Position numbers and translations under genes: made by a program
Shown here: piece by piece, positions 1 to 5,427 of the stretch
Layout of the letters: each line of letters opens with the position of its first letter
Numbering within the stretch: the stretch's first letter is position 1
Source of the DNA: Hyphomicrobiales bacterium
GTDB taxonomy: Bacteria; Pseudomonadota; Alphaproteobacteria; Rhizobiales; Devosiaceae
Length of the DNA stretch: 8,100 nt
Assembly (NCBI GenBank): GCA_015487515.1
Contig: WFPQ01000042.1
Span: 1 to 8,100, forward strand
Reading direction: 5' to 3'
Notes under the pieces: model-generated
What the model saw: only the letters and a program-made list of their open reading frames with translations
Database searches by the model: none
What the model was told of the DNA's origin: nothing

Positions 1-37
1 GGGGCGGGGGGGGCGGAGGAATCCCGATTTTGTCTCC
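1..37. other. G-rich low-complexity edge of the window
   Basis: The first 18 bases are almost entirely guanine: runs of four, eight and two G separated by single C, then GGAGG. No gene can be assigned here. The tract lies downstream of mazG, whose stop is at 142. It could fold as a G-quadruplex on the plus strand, or it could be a low-quality contig edge. The sequence alone does not separate these. Confidence 0.4.
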
Positions 38-81
38 GGGTAGAGACCGGCCTGGTTGTGGGTAGCGACCGGCCGGGTCAT
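38..81. repeat. 22-bp tandem duplication downstream of mazG
   Basis: Two adjacent 22-bp units, 38-59 and 60-81, match at 18 of 22 positions. Their shared core is GGGTAG(A/C)GACCGGCC. The second copy continues into CCGGCCGG, a perfect 8-bp palindrome at 69-76, and GCGACC (65-70) is inverted as GGTCGC at 105-110. The block lies about 60 bp past the mazG stop codon. A 3'-end structure for mazG mRNA is possible, but I see no T-tract on the minus strand, so I do not call a terminator. Confidence 0.6.
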
Positions 82-141
82 AACGGACAGATCATGAATG
101 AAAAGGTCGCGGGGCGGGTTTTTTGTGATTGCCCTGCCTGT

Positions 142-966
142 TCATGGTTTTTCTGATTGGCGGATTTCATCCCAGAAGTGTTGCAATAGCCCCAGTCCGG
201 CTCTTTGCGGCTCCAGATCCTGATCAAGGCAGCGCTTTTCCACATATTCGAAGCGTCGGCAGAACTTGTCATTGGCATCACTAAGGGCTGCTTCGGGGGA
301 AACCCCTGATTTGCGGGCCAGTGAAACCACGGCAAACAGCAGGTCGCCCATTTCATCGTGCAGCCTTTGGTGGTCCCGGGCATTTATCTCGGTCTCGACC
401 TCGTCTAGTTCCTCGCGGCATTTTTTCAGGACTCCTTTCAGGTCCGGCCAGTCGAAGCCGGCCCTTGCCGCCCGTTTTGAAAGTTTTTCGGCCCGGCTCA
501 GGGAGGGCAGGGCCCTTGGCACGTCGGCCAGCAGGGAGGGAGGAGTCTGACCGGCCCTTTTTGCCTTTTCCTCGCGTTCTGAGGCCTTGATCTCTTCCCA
601 TTGCTCAAGTACCCGCCCGCTGTTCAAATCATTGCCCTGTTCGAAAATATGGGGATGGCGCCGGATCAGTTTTTCGGTGATGCGGAATATCACGTCCCCG
701 ATGTCGAAGAGGTTTTTTTCCCTGGCCATCTGGGCATGAAAAACCGGCTGCAACAGCAGGTCGCCAAGTTCGCTGCAAAGATCATCAAAGTCATCGCGCT
801 CTATTGCGTCGGCCACCTCATAGGCTTCCTCGATGGTGAAATGACGGATCGAGCGAAAATCCTGCTCCACGTCCCAGGGGCATCCGGTTTCCGGATCGCG
901 AAGGGCGCTCATGATCTCAACCAGGTCTGCAAAATTCCGGGATGGTTTCTTGACTGGGGAATTCAT
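142..966 (-). CDS. mazG: MazG nucleoside triphosphate pyrophosphohydrolase
   Basis: MazG hydrolyses NTPs and dNTPs to the monophosphate plus pyrophosphate, acting as a house-cleaning enzyme and, in E. coli, lowering ppGpp during starvation. The 274-residue product has the usual length for full bacterial MazG and shows both tandem MazG folds. In the N-terminal domain are GCPWD (28-32), EEAYE (46-50), ELGD (66-69) and RHPHIF (103-108). In the C-terminal domain are GFDW (170-173), EELDE (185-189) and EMGD (205-208). The EExxE and ExxD acidic pairs, which bind magnesium in the family, are intact in both halves. The ATG at 966 has an upstream AGGAAC. The gene reads in the same direction as hflX but is separated from it by the oppositely oriented cytochrome gene, so it probably has its own promoter in the 967-1110 region. 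Nothing looks broken. Confidence 0.96.
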   Translation of the reverse strand: MNSPVKKPSRNFADLVEIMSALRDPETGCPWDVEQDFRSIRHFTIEEAYEVADAIERDDFDDLCSELGDLLLQPVFHAQMAREKNLFDIGDVIFRITEKLIRRHPHIFEQGNDLNSGRVLEQWEEIKASEREEKAKRAGQTPPSLLADVPRALPSLSRAEKLSKRAARAGFDWPDLKGVLKKCREELDEVETEINARDHQRLHDEMGDLLFAVVSLARKSGVSPEAALSDANDKFCRRFEYVEKRCLDQDLEPQRAGLGLLQHFWDEIRQSEKP

Positions 967-1009
967 GGCCGTTCCTGATGTTCCTGGTCCTTGGTGCCTG
1001 ATATCTTGA

Positions 1010-1019
1010 TGTGATCACA
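1010..1019. promoter_or_regulatory. 10-bp palindrome TGTGATCACA upstream of mazG
   Basis: TGTGATCACA is a perfect palindrome 43 bp upstream of the mazG ATG. Its halves resemble CRP/FNR-family half-sites (TGTGA and TCACA), but these are directly abutted instead of separated by six bases, so it is not a standard CRP site. A 10-mer palindrome of this kind can arise by chance. Only its position in the likely mazG leader makes it worth marking. Confidence 0.25.
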
Positions 1020-1045
1020 GCTTTTGCACGGAGGCCGGGTTTTTG

Positions 1046-1106
1046 CAAATGAGCATTTATCAAATGAGCATTTATCAAATAAGTGTTTTTGTAAATGAGC
1101 GTTTTT
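1046..1106. repeat. 15-bp tandem repeat, four copies
   Basis: The unit CAAATGAGCATTTAT occurs twice identically (1046-1060, 1061-1075). A third copy with four mismatches follows (1076-1090), then, after one extra G at 1091, a fourth with three mismatches (1092-1106). In the two perfect copies each unit contains the dyad AAATG-AG-CATTT, and the junction between them gives a second dyad, ATTT-ATC-AAAT. The block is markedly AT-rich against a GC-rich background and lies 80-140 bp upstream of the mazG start, where its promoter is expected. It could be an array of regulator sites or simply a slippage-prone minisatellite. The 15-bp period also gives a spurious open frame with a five-residue repeat. 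Confidence 0.85.
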
Positions 1107-1199
1107 TTCGCAAGGAAAACCGCCTGAGGGCTCGATTTTCCCTGATCGGCAAAATGTTCAAGAGGGGAGAAAATGGTATTCAGGCACCGATCCTGTCAA

Positions 1200-1240
1200 A
1201 TGTTACTTGCAGGATGTTACTTGCAGGATGCCCTTGCAGG
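1200..1240. repeat. 14-bp tandem repeat, about three copies
   Basis: The unit ATGTTACTTGCAGG occurs twice identically (1200-1213, 1214-1227), followed by a shortened 13-bp copy ATGCCCTTGCAGG (1228-1240). It is unrelated in sequence to the 15-bp repeat about 100 bp away. The period is not a multiple of three, so copy-number changes would shift any reading frame across it. No gene clearly crosses it. It lies about 240 bp upstream of the cytochrome start and could act as spaced binding sites, or it may be non-functional. Confidence 0.85.
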
Positions 1241-1310
1241 GTCAGCAAGGCGCCTGTCCATATGTTCATATTGCTGGCGCCATTTAATTCCCGCACGGGC
1301 CCAATATTCG

Positions 1311-1326
1311 CATAATATATATTATG
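1311..1326. promoter_or_regulatory. 16-bp perfect AT palindrome upstream of cytochrome c
   Basis: CATAATATATATTATG reads identically on both strands. It lies 155 bp upstream of the chosen cytochrome ATG and contains -10-like hexamers (TATATT on plus, by symmetry also on minus). It could be the core of a promoter or an operator. I found no convincing -35 hexamer at 16-18 bp on the plus strand, so promoter function is an inference from composition and position. Confidence 0.35.
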
Positions 1327-1346
1327 GAACTTTTTTCTTTGTGGCA

Positions 1347-1380
1347 GGGCCCTGTCAAATCAAAATCCGGTGACAGGCCC
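1347..1380 (+). promoter_or_regulatory. Imperfect hairpin in the cytochrome c leader
   Basis: GGGCCCTGTC (1347-1356) pairs with GACAGGCCC (1372-1380), leaving one bulged C and a 15-nt loop. The stem sits about 100 nt upstream of the cytochrome start and would lie in its 5' untranslated RNA if transcription begins near the AT palindrome just before it. No T-tract follows, only an A-rich stretch, so it does not look like an intrinsic terminator. A regulatory or RNA-stabilising role is possible but unproven. Confidence 0.3.
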
Positions 1381-1481
1381 AGAAAAATCATGTAGGAAAA
1401 ACAACCAGCAATCGAAATGTCGCATTGCTGGAAGTTTCATCTTGTTTCCGTTCAAATTCCATCGAGGTCTGTAAAAAAGCC

Positions 1482-1931
1482 ATGCTGAAAAAAATCAAGG
1501 AACTTTTCATGCCGGTCCTGCTTGGCGGCATAATGATCGGCGGCCTGTTCATCCTGTTTTTTGGCGGCGGCAGCAATACGGACGATCCGAGTCAATCTCC
1601 GGTTCTGGCCAATGTCATAGTGCCAGAACTGTCTGAGGTGGCCAGGCGTGGTGAAGAACTGTTCAATTTGAACTGTTCGGCCTGCCATGGAAAGAATGCC
1701 GGAGGTACTGATAATGGCCCGGCTCTTGTTCATGATATCTATAATCCCGGTCACCACCCGGATCAGGCATTTGTACGTGCTGCAATAACCGGCGTAAGGG
1801 CCCATCATTGGGGCTTTGGCAACATGCCTCCGATCGATGGCATTACCCAGCAGGAGGTTTTGCTGATTGCCCGGTACATACGAGAATTGCAGCAGGCCAA
1901 CGGAATAGCAACTCTGCCCCACGAAATGTAG
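1482..1931 (+). CDS. Membrane-anchored class I cytochrome c
   Basis: This 149-residue product is a single-haem c-type cytochrome, expected to carry electrons on the periplasmic face of the inner membrane. The N-terminus MLKKIKELF is basic and is followed by one hydrophobic segment (about 10-27), with no clear signal-peptidase site, so it is probably an uncleaved anchor. The haem attachment motif is C65-S-A-C68-H69, and the distal ligand is probably M115 in GNMPP, preceded by an HHW motif (108-110). A C-terminal helix (QEVLLIARYIREL) completes the fold. I chose the ATG at 1482 because it supplies the positive charges before the anchor. The ATG at 1509 has a better-spaced AAGGAA, and a TTG at 1425 opens a longer frame without support. 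The gene runs against all its neighbours. Its redox partner cannot be told from the context. Confidence 0.92.
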   Translation: MLKKIKELFMPVLLGGIMIGGLFILFFGGGSNTDDPSQSPVLANVIVPELSEVARRGEELFNLNCSACHGKNAGGTDNGPALVHDIYNPGHHPDQAFVRAAITGVRAHHWGFGNMPPIDGITQQEVLLIARYIRELQQANGIATLPHEM

Positions 1932-2155
1932 TCCGGGGAGGCAGAAGAGCTGAGGGGCAGAAAATCCGACTTGATTTTGGCCCGGAGACCGGTTTTGCCG
2001 ATATCAGAAAACTCCCCTGCCCCGGCCAGATCTGCTTTTGCTTTCTTTTTTCAAGAGAATGCAACATAATTGTCCGTGCAATATTCTGGATGGCTGCAAA
2101 AGGGCTTGTATCCATCCGGAGCCGGGTGCAACTCTGCCGGCAGGCCCTTGAAGTA
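1932..2155. other. Convergent cytochrome c / hflX intergenic region
   Basis: These 224 bp lie between two convergent stop codons and should hold 3'-end signals for both genes. Visible structures are the long-range pair GGGGCAG (1954-1960) with CTGCCCC (2017-2023), a pyrimidine-rich tract on the plus strand (2035-2052, mostly T), a 9-bp stem (2085-2120) and the palindrome CTGCCGGCAG (2134-2143). None is a textbook GC-stem-plus-T-tract terminator. No coding sequence is evident. Confidence 0.6.
2085..2120. terminator. Candidate hairpin between convergent genes
   Basis: TCTGGATGG (2085-2093) pairs with CCATCCGGA (2112-2120) over nine positions, including one G-T wobble, around an 18-nt loop. It lies 36 bp past the hflX stop on the minus strand and about 150 bp past the cytochrome stop on the plus strand. 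No clean T-tract follows on either strand, so it may protect mRNA ends or be a weak terminator. The pairing is seen in the sequence and the function is inferred. Confidence 0.3.
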
Positions 2156-3550
2156 TCAAATGATATTGCCGGCAAATTTTTTCAGGAAGCCGTCCATGTG
2201 CCTTGGGGAAACCCGTACCGAATAGGTGGTTTTTTCGTCATCGGGATCCTTCTGTTCCAGGACTTCGCAAAAATTGTATAGCCAGCTGGCATCCTGGCCG
2301 TTTTCATGGGGCACGATTACCTGCAGTATCCGGCTTCCTTCGGCCAGTGTCTCTTCAATCTTTGCCAGCAGTTCCTTGATTCCCTGGCCGGTGGCGGCGG
2401 AAACCAGGACATTGTCAGATGGACTGGTTTCAGACCTGTCATGCAAATGTTCCAGTTCCCCCTCCCCGACCAGGTCAATCTTGTTCCAGACCTCTATTAT
2501 CGGGGTGATATCGGGATTTATCCCCAGTCCCTTCAGAACTCCCATAACTTCCCTTGCCTGGGTCTCGTGATTTGCATTGGAGACATCACGCACGTGCAGG
2601 ATAACGTCGGCCAGGGTGACTTCTTCAAGAGTGGCCCGAAACGCGGCTATCAGCTCGGTGGGAAGATCGGCGATGAATCCCACCGTGTCCGAGAGAATGA
2701 TGCGTTTCTTGTGGGGCAGGTCGACCTTTCTGACCGTGGTGTCAAGGGTGGCGAACAACTGGTCCCTTGCAGTGACCCCTGATCCGGTAAGCCGGTTGAA
2801 CAGGCTGGATTTTCCCGCATTGGTGTATCCGACCAGGGCCACCATGGGAAATGGTACCATGTCCCTGGGTTTTCTTTGCATGGCCCGGGTCTTGCGGATC
2901 TTTTCTATGCGTTTTTCAAGGGTGGAAATTCTTTCCCTCAACTGGCGCCTGTCCGCTTCGATCTGGGTTTCTCCCGGGCCGCCAAGAAATCCGAAGCCGC
3001 CCCTCTGGCGTTCCAGGTGGGTCCATGAGCGCACCAGGCGTGAGCGCTGGTAATTGAGGTGGGCCAGTTCGACCTGCAGGACCCCTTCCCTGGTTGCAGC
3101 CCGCTCCCCGAAGATTTCCAGTATCAGCGCGGTGCGGTCCAGGATTTTCACCCCGGTTCCGTTTTCCAGATTGCGCTGCTGGACCGGGGTCAGAGCCGTA
3201 TCGATCAGGGCCAGTTCCACGTTTTTCAGGGCAAAGGTCCGGGCCATCTGCTCCACCTGGCCGCTGCCAAAAAAGCTGGCCGGCTTCATGGTGCGTACTG
3301 CTACTTTTTCATGGCCCAGTATTTCAAGCCTGATCGAGCGGGCAAGGGAAGAAAATTCTTCAAAACGGGCCCTTGCCGCCGCCGGTGAAACATTGTCGCT
3401 TTTTACTTCAGGGCTGATCAGAAAAGTGCGGGTTGCAGTTCTTTTGCGTTCTATGAATGCCCGTGGCCCGCGCGAAAACTCCACTCCCCCCGGAACCGTG
3501 GAAGTGCCATCAGGGTTCTTGTCATTCCCCCTTGATCCCTTGGTGCTCAA
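2156..3550 (-). CDS. hflX: GTPase HflX, ribosome-splitting factor
   Basis: HflX is a cytoplasmic GTPase that binds the 50S subunit and splits stalled 70S ribosomes, notably after heat or antibiotic stress. The 464-residue product has the HflX-specific N-terminal domain (about 40-190), the family signature GGFGFLGGPGETQIE (184-198), a helical linker, and a GTPase domain with G1 GYTNAGKS (241-248), G2 within FATLDTT (266-272), G3 DTVGF (288-292), G4 NKID (356-359) and G5 SAATG (384-388). All nucleotide-binding motifs are intact. The start is a TTG at 3550, 11 nt after the hfq stop, with no well-spaced Shine-Dalgarno; the nearest AGGA lies inside the end of hfq. No in-frame ATG comes before residue 88, which is too late. 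A GTG at 3484 is the only close alternative. Translation coupled to hfq is likely. Confidence 0.97.
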   Translation of the reverse strand: MSTKGSRGNDKNPDGTSTVPGGVEFSRGPRAFIERKRTATRTFLISPEVKSDNVSPAAARARFEEFSSLARSIRLEILGHEKVAVRTMKPASFFGSGQVEQMARTFALKNVELALIDTALTPVQQRNLENGTGVKILDRTALILEIFGERAATREGVLQVELAHLNYQRSRLVRSWTHLERQRGGFGFLGGPGETQIEADRRQLRERISTLEKRIEKIRKTRAMQRKPRDMVPFPMVALVGYTNAGKSSLFNRLTGSGVTARDQLFATLDTTVRKVDLPHKKRIILSDTVGFIADLPTELIAAFRATLEEVTLADVILHVRDVSNANHETQAREVMGVLKGLGINPDITPIIEVWNKIDLVGEGELEHLHDRSETSPSDNVLVSAATGQGIKELLAKIEETLAEGSRILQVIVPHENGQDASWLYNFCEVLEQKDPDDEKTTYSVRVSPRHMDGFLKKFAGNII

Positions 3551-3561
3551 CTTGGTGTTTC

Positions 3562-3807
3562 TCAGTCCTGTTCGTTATCACTGGCATCGAACATGTTAAG
3601 GGGGGTTCCGGGCATTATGGTGGATATGGCGCTCTTGTAAACCAGTTGAGACTGGGCATCCCGGCGCAACAGCAGGCTGAAATTGTCAAACCATGTCACC
3701 ACCCCTTGCAGCTTTACCCCGTTTACCAGGAAAATCGTCAGGGGGATTTTCTGCTTGCGTACGTGGTTCAGAAACGCATCCTGCAAATTCTGTGTCTTGT
3801 CGGGCAT
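3562..3807 (-). CDS. hfq: RNA chaperone Hfq with atypical Lys-Ser in the Sm2 motif
   Basis: Hfq is a ring-shaped hexamer that binds U-rich small-RNA ends on its proximal face and A-rich mRNA on its distal face, promoting base pairing. The 81-residue product aligns throughout with alphaproteobacterial Hfq: [10 protein letters not shown] (N-terminal helix, with the Q-D pair of the proximal pore), RKQKIP rim, [10 protein letters not shown] and FDNF (Sm1), and [11 protein letters not shown] (Sm2). The usual Sm2 sequence is YKHAIST, so the histidine is serine here. I chose the ATG at 3807 because AGAGGAC lies about six bases upstream and the protein then begins [10 protein letters not shown], as in relatives. 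ATGs at 3834 and 3828 would add up to nine residues and would bury this ribosome site in the coding region. It is co-directional with hflX, 11 nt away. A probable terminator upstream suggests its own promoter in 3835-3944. Confidence 0.95.
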   Translation of the reverse strand: MPDKTQNLQDAFLNHVRKQKIPLTIFLVNGVKLQGVVTWFDNFSLLLRRDAQSQLVYKSAISTIMPGTPLNMFDASDNEQD

Positions 3808-3810
3808 GTT

Positions 3811-3819
3811 TTGTCCTCT
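3811..3819 (-). promoter_or_regulatory. Ribosome binding site that fixes the hfq start
   Basis: On the minus strand AAAGAGGAC precedes the ATG at 3807, with the AGAGGA core spaced about six or seven bases from it. This is the best Shine-Dalgarno in the hfq leader. It lies inside the longer frame that begins at 3834, whose own upstream AGG abuts the ATG and is too close. This decides for the 81-residue form. Confidence 0.65.
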
Positions 3820-3944
3820 TTGATTCATAGGCATCCTGAAAAATTTCCGCCGGTCAATTCAACAGGTTGAAAGCTCGGTCATATGTTTGTGATTTTGTTT
3901 CATGATCCGAACCCCACGGGGGCTTACGATGCAAAAATTTGATG

Positions 3945-3974
3945 AAAAAAGCAACCGATCACGAACGGCATTGC
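3945..3974 (-). terminator. Probable intrinsic terminator after trkH
   Basis: Read on the minus strand, GCAA-tg-CCG (3974-3966) and CGGTTGC (3957-3951) form a seven-pair stem with a two-base bulge and an eight-base loop. Six Ts follow immediately (3950-3945). It begins 16 bp past the trkH stop codon. This is the most terminator-like structure in the window. It implies that hfq-hflX is expressed at least partly from a promoter between 3835 and 3944, although I could not identify that promoter with confidence. Confidence 0.55.
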
Positions 3975-3989
3975 CTGATGGGGGCAAAA

Positions 3990-5423
3990 TCACCACCGGT
4001 TCCTGCTGAAGGCGGCCAGCAATACCAGCAGTTCCACCCGCCCCAGAATGCCAACAATCGACAGCCATAACAGGGATGAGAGGGGCACCCCTCCCCCCTC
4101 GATGGAAAACAGGTTTTGCGAAACCAGGGATCCGGTGGAAGTAAAAGCCCCCACCGCCAGGGCCAGGGACGAGGTGAATTCGTGGCCTAAGGCTGCCAGT
4201 ATGGCCATGGCAACTACCAGAAAGATAACGGCGGAAAAAAATGCGCTCCAGTTTGCCTTGGTCGAACTGAAGACGTTTTCGTCCGTGTCCACGGAACCGG
4301 GAAGCAACTGGTTTGGGTAAACCAGGCGCAAAATCTCGTTCCTGGAGTGGCGGGTCATGGCCAGAACCCGGAATATCTTTAATCCGCCGGCCGTTGAATA
4401 GGAGCATCCCCCCACCAGGGCCAGGCCGAACATGAACAGCAGGGGAACCGAAAATCCTGCTGACGGATTTTGCATTATGCCCGTCGTGGTGATGGTGGCA
4501 ACGATATCGAATGCCCGGTTGAACAGGTCGCCCATGGTATCTTCACTAAGGGGGAAATTGCTGAGAGAAAGCCCGATCCCGACTGTTGCCGCACCGATTA
4601 TTATGAATATGAAGGCCAGGGATTCCCCTTGTTGCTGGGTTTGAAAGAATTGCCGGGAGGTGATGGTTCTCTGCCAGATTATGGAAGAAGCACCGATCAC
4701 CATGAAAATCATCAGGATGAATTCTGCCCCCATATTGTCCAGGTAGGTTCCGGATCCGGCCCAGCCCGCAAAACCATTGGTTGAGAGGGCTCCAAGGGAA
4801 GCAAGAACAGCCCTGGCCGGTTCAACTCCGGCCATCATCAGGGCAATGATGCATAGCAGGGTCATGCTGAGATAGGGAATGGCGATCTCGATGAAGGTTG
4901 CACCCAGGCGAGGATTGCCCCTGGATGCCCCGTGCAGGACGAAGCGCAAATCCCTGTTGGGGGTTCCACCAACCCCGTAGCGCCCTATGACGTAAACGGC
5001 CAGCATCAGGGTCATCAAGCCTCCAAGCCATGCGGTAACGGCCCTGTAGAACACCATGGCGGCACTCGTTTGCGCTGCGGGAACCAGAGTGGTGCCGAGG
5101 GTGGTGGCAGCAGAAGAGGCCTCGAACAAGGCCACTATGGGATTGAGCCCTTCAAGCAGAATGAATGCGGGCATGGCAGCCAGTACCAGGGCAATCCACA
5201 TGGCAAACGAGCCCACGAATACCCCGGAGCGCCTGAAGCGGGGCGGGCGGGTGGTTGCCACCAGGTAGACGAAGCCGGAAAAAACCCCGTAGGCAAGGCT
5301 CAAAATGCCAAATACTTCGGCTCCGCCCGTATCACCGGTCAACAGTGCGACAACAAGCCCGGCCATGGTGGCCAGCGTGAATCCCATCAATACCAGTGAC
5401 AACAAAATGCCGATTGCAGGCAT
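3990..5423 (-). CDS. trkH: TrkH-family potassium uptake membrane subunit
   Basis: This is the ion-conducting inner-membrane subunit of a Trk/Ktr-type potassium system, gated by the cytoplasmic RCK protein TrkA encoded upstream. The 477 residues match the family's usual length and are hydrophobic throughout, with the fourfold helix-pore-loop-helix layout. The four filter glycines can be placed in ASSAATTLGTT (G110), LGALSTNGFAG (G217), ATITTTGIMQN (G315) and GAFTSTGSLV (G431). The conserved gate-region segment GGCSYSTAGGLKIFR (338-352) and the end motif GRVELLVLL (461-469) are also present. The first filter reads TTLG where TTTG is usual. The ATG at 5423 follows GGGGA at a good distance, within ATGAATGAATG, so nearby ATGs are out of frame. 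I use the trkH symbol by family; orthology to a particular TrkG, TrkH or KtrB cannot be settled from sequence alone. Confidence 0.9.
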   Translation of the reverse strand: MPAIGILLSLVLMGFTLATMAGLVVALLTGDTGGAEVFGILSLAYGVFSGFVYLVATTRPPRFRRSGVFVGSFAMWIALVLAAMPAFILLEGLNPIVALFEASSAATTLGTTLVPAAQTSAAMVFYRAVTAWLGGLMTLMLAVYVIGRYGVGGTPNRDLRFVLHGASRGNPRLGATFIEIAIPYLSMTLLCIIALMMAGVEPARAVLASLGALSTNGFAGWAGSGTYLDNMGAEFILMIFMVIGASSIIWQRTITSRQFFQTQQQGESLAFIFIIIGAATVGIGLSLSNFPLSEDTMGDLFNRAFDIVATITTTGIMQNPSAGFSVPLLFMFGLALVGGCSYSTAGGLKIFRVLAMTRHSRNEILRLVYPNQLLPGSVDTDENVFSSTKANWSAFFSAVIFLVVAMAILAALGHEFTSSLALAVGAFTSTGSLVSQNLFSIEGGGVPLSSLLWLSIVGILGRVELLVLLAAFSRNRW

Positions 5424-5427
5424 TCAT

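Larger units (their letters stand above)
967..1481. other. Divergent mazG / cytochrome c intergenic region
   Basis: These 515 bp separate the starts of mazG (minus) and the cytochrome gene (plus) and should hold both promoters. In order they contain a 10-bp palindrome (1010-1019), a 15-bp tandem repeat (1046-1106), a weak stem GGAAAA/TTTTCC (1114-1119 with 1136-1141), a 14-bp tandem repeat (1200-1240), a short CCCG-CA-CGGG dyad (1290-1299), a 16-bp AT palindrome (1311-1326) and an imperfect hairpin (1347-1380). CCTGTCAAAT occurs directly repeated at 1192-1201 and 1351-1360. Short open frames here are built on the repeats and have no recognisable product, so I call no gene. I could not place a sigma-70 promoter with confidence on either strand. 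Confidence 0.7.

Noticed and set aside
1010..1019. Canonical CRP binding site
   Set aside because: TGTGA and TCACA are present but with no six-base spacer between them, so it does not fit the CRP consensus. It is kept only as a generic palindrome.
1046..1240. Possible CRISPR array
   Set aside because: The units are 14-15 bp, directly abutting and without spacers, so these are tandem minisatellites and not repeat-spacer units.
1043..1315. Plus-strand frame with a five-residue repeat (MSIYQ)
   Set aside because: The periodicity comes from the 15-bp DNA repeat. The rest has no domain, no ribosome site and runs through the 14-bp repeat and the probable regulatory region.
1425..1481. Longer cytochrome c start at a TTG
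   Set aside because: It would place an extra 19 residues, including two cysteines, ahead of the basic anchor with no ribosome site. The ATG at 1482 gives a normal N-terminus.
2166..2180. TTGCCGGCAA followed by six Ts as a plus-strand terminator
   Set aside because: The palindrome leaves only about three base pairs once a loop is allowed, and it lies inside the hflX coding end. It is too weak to call.
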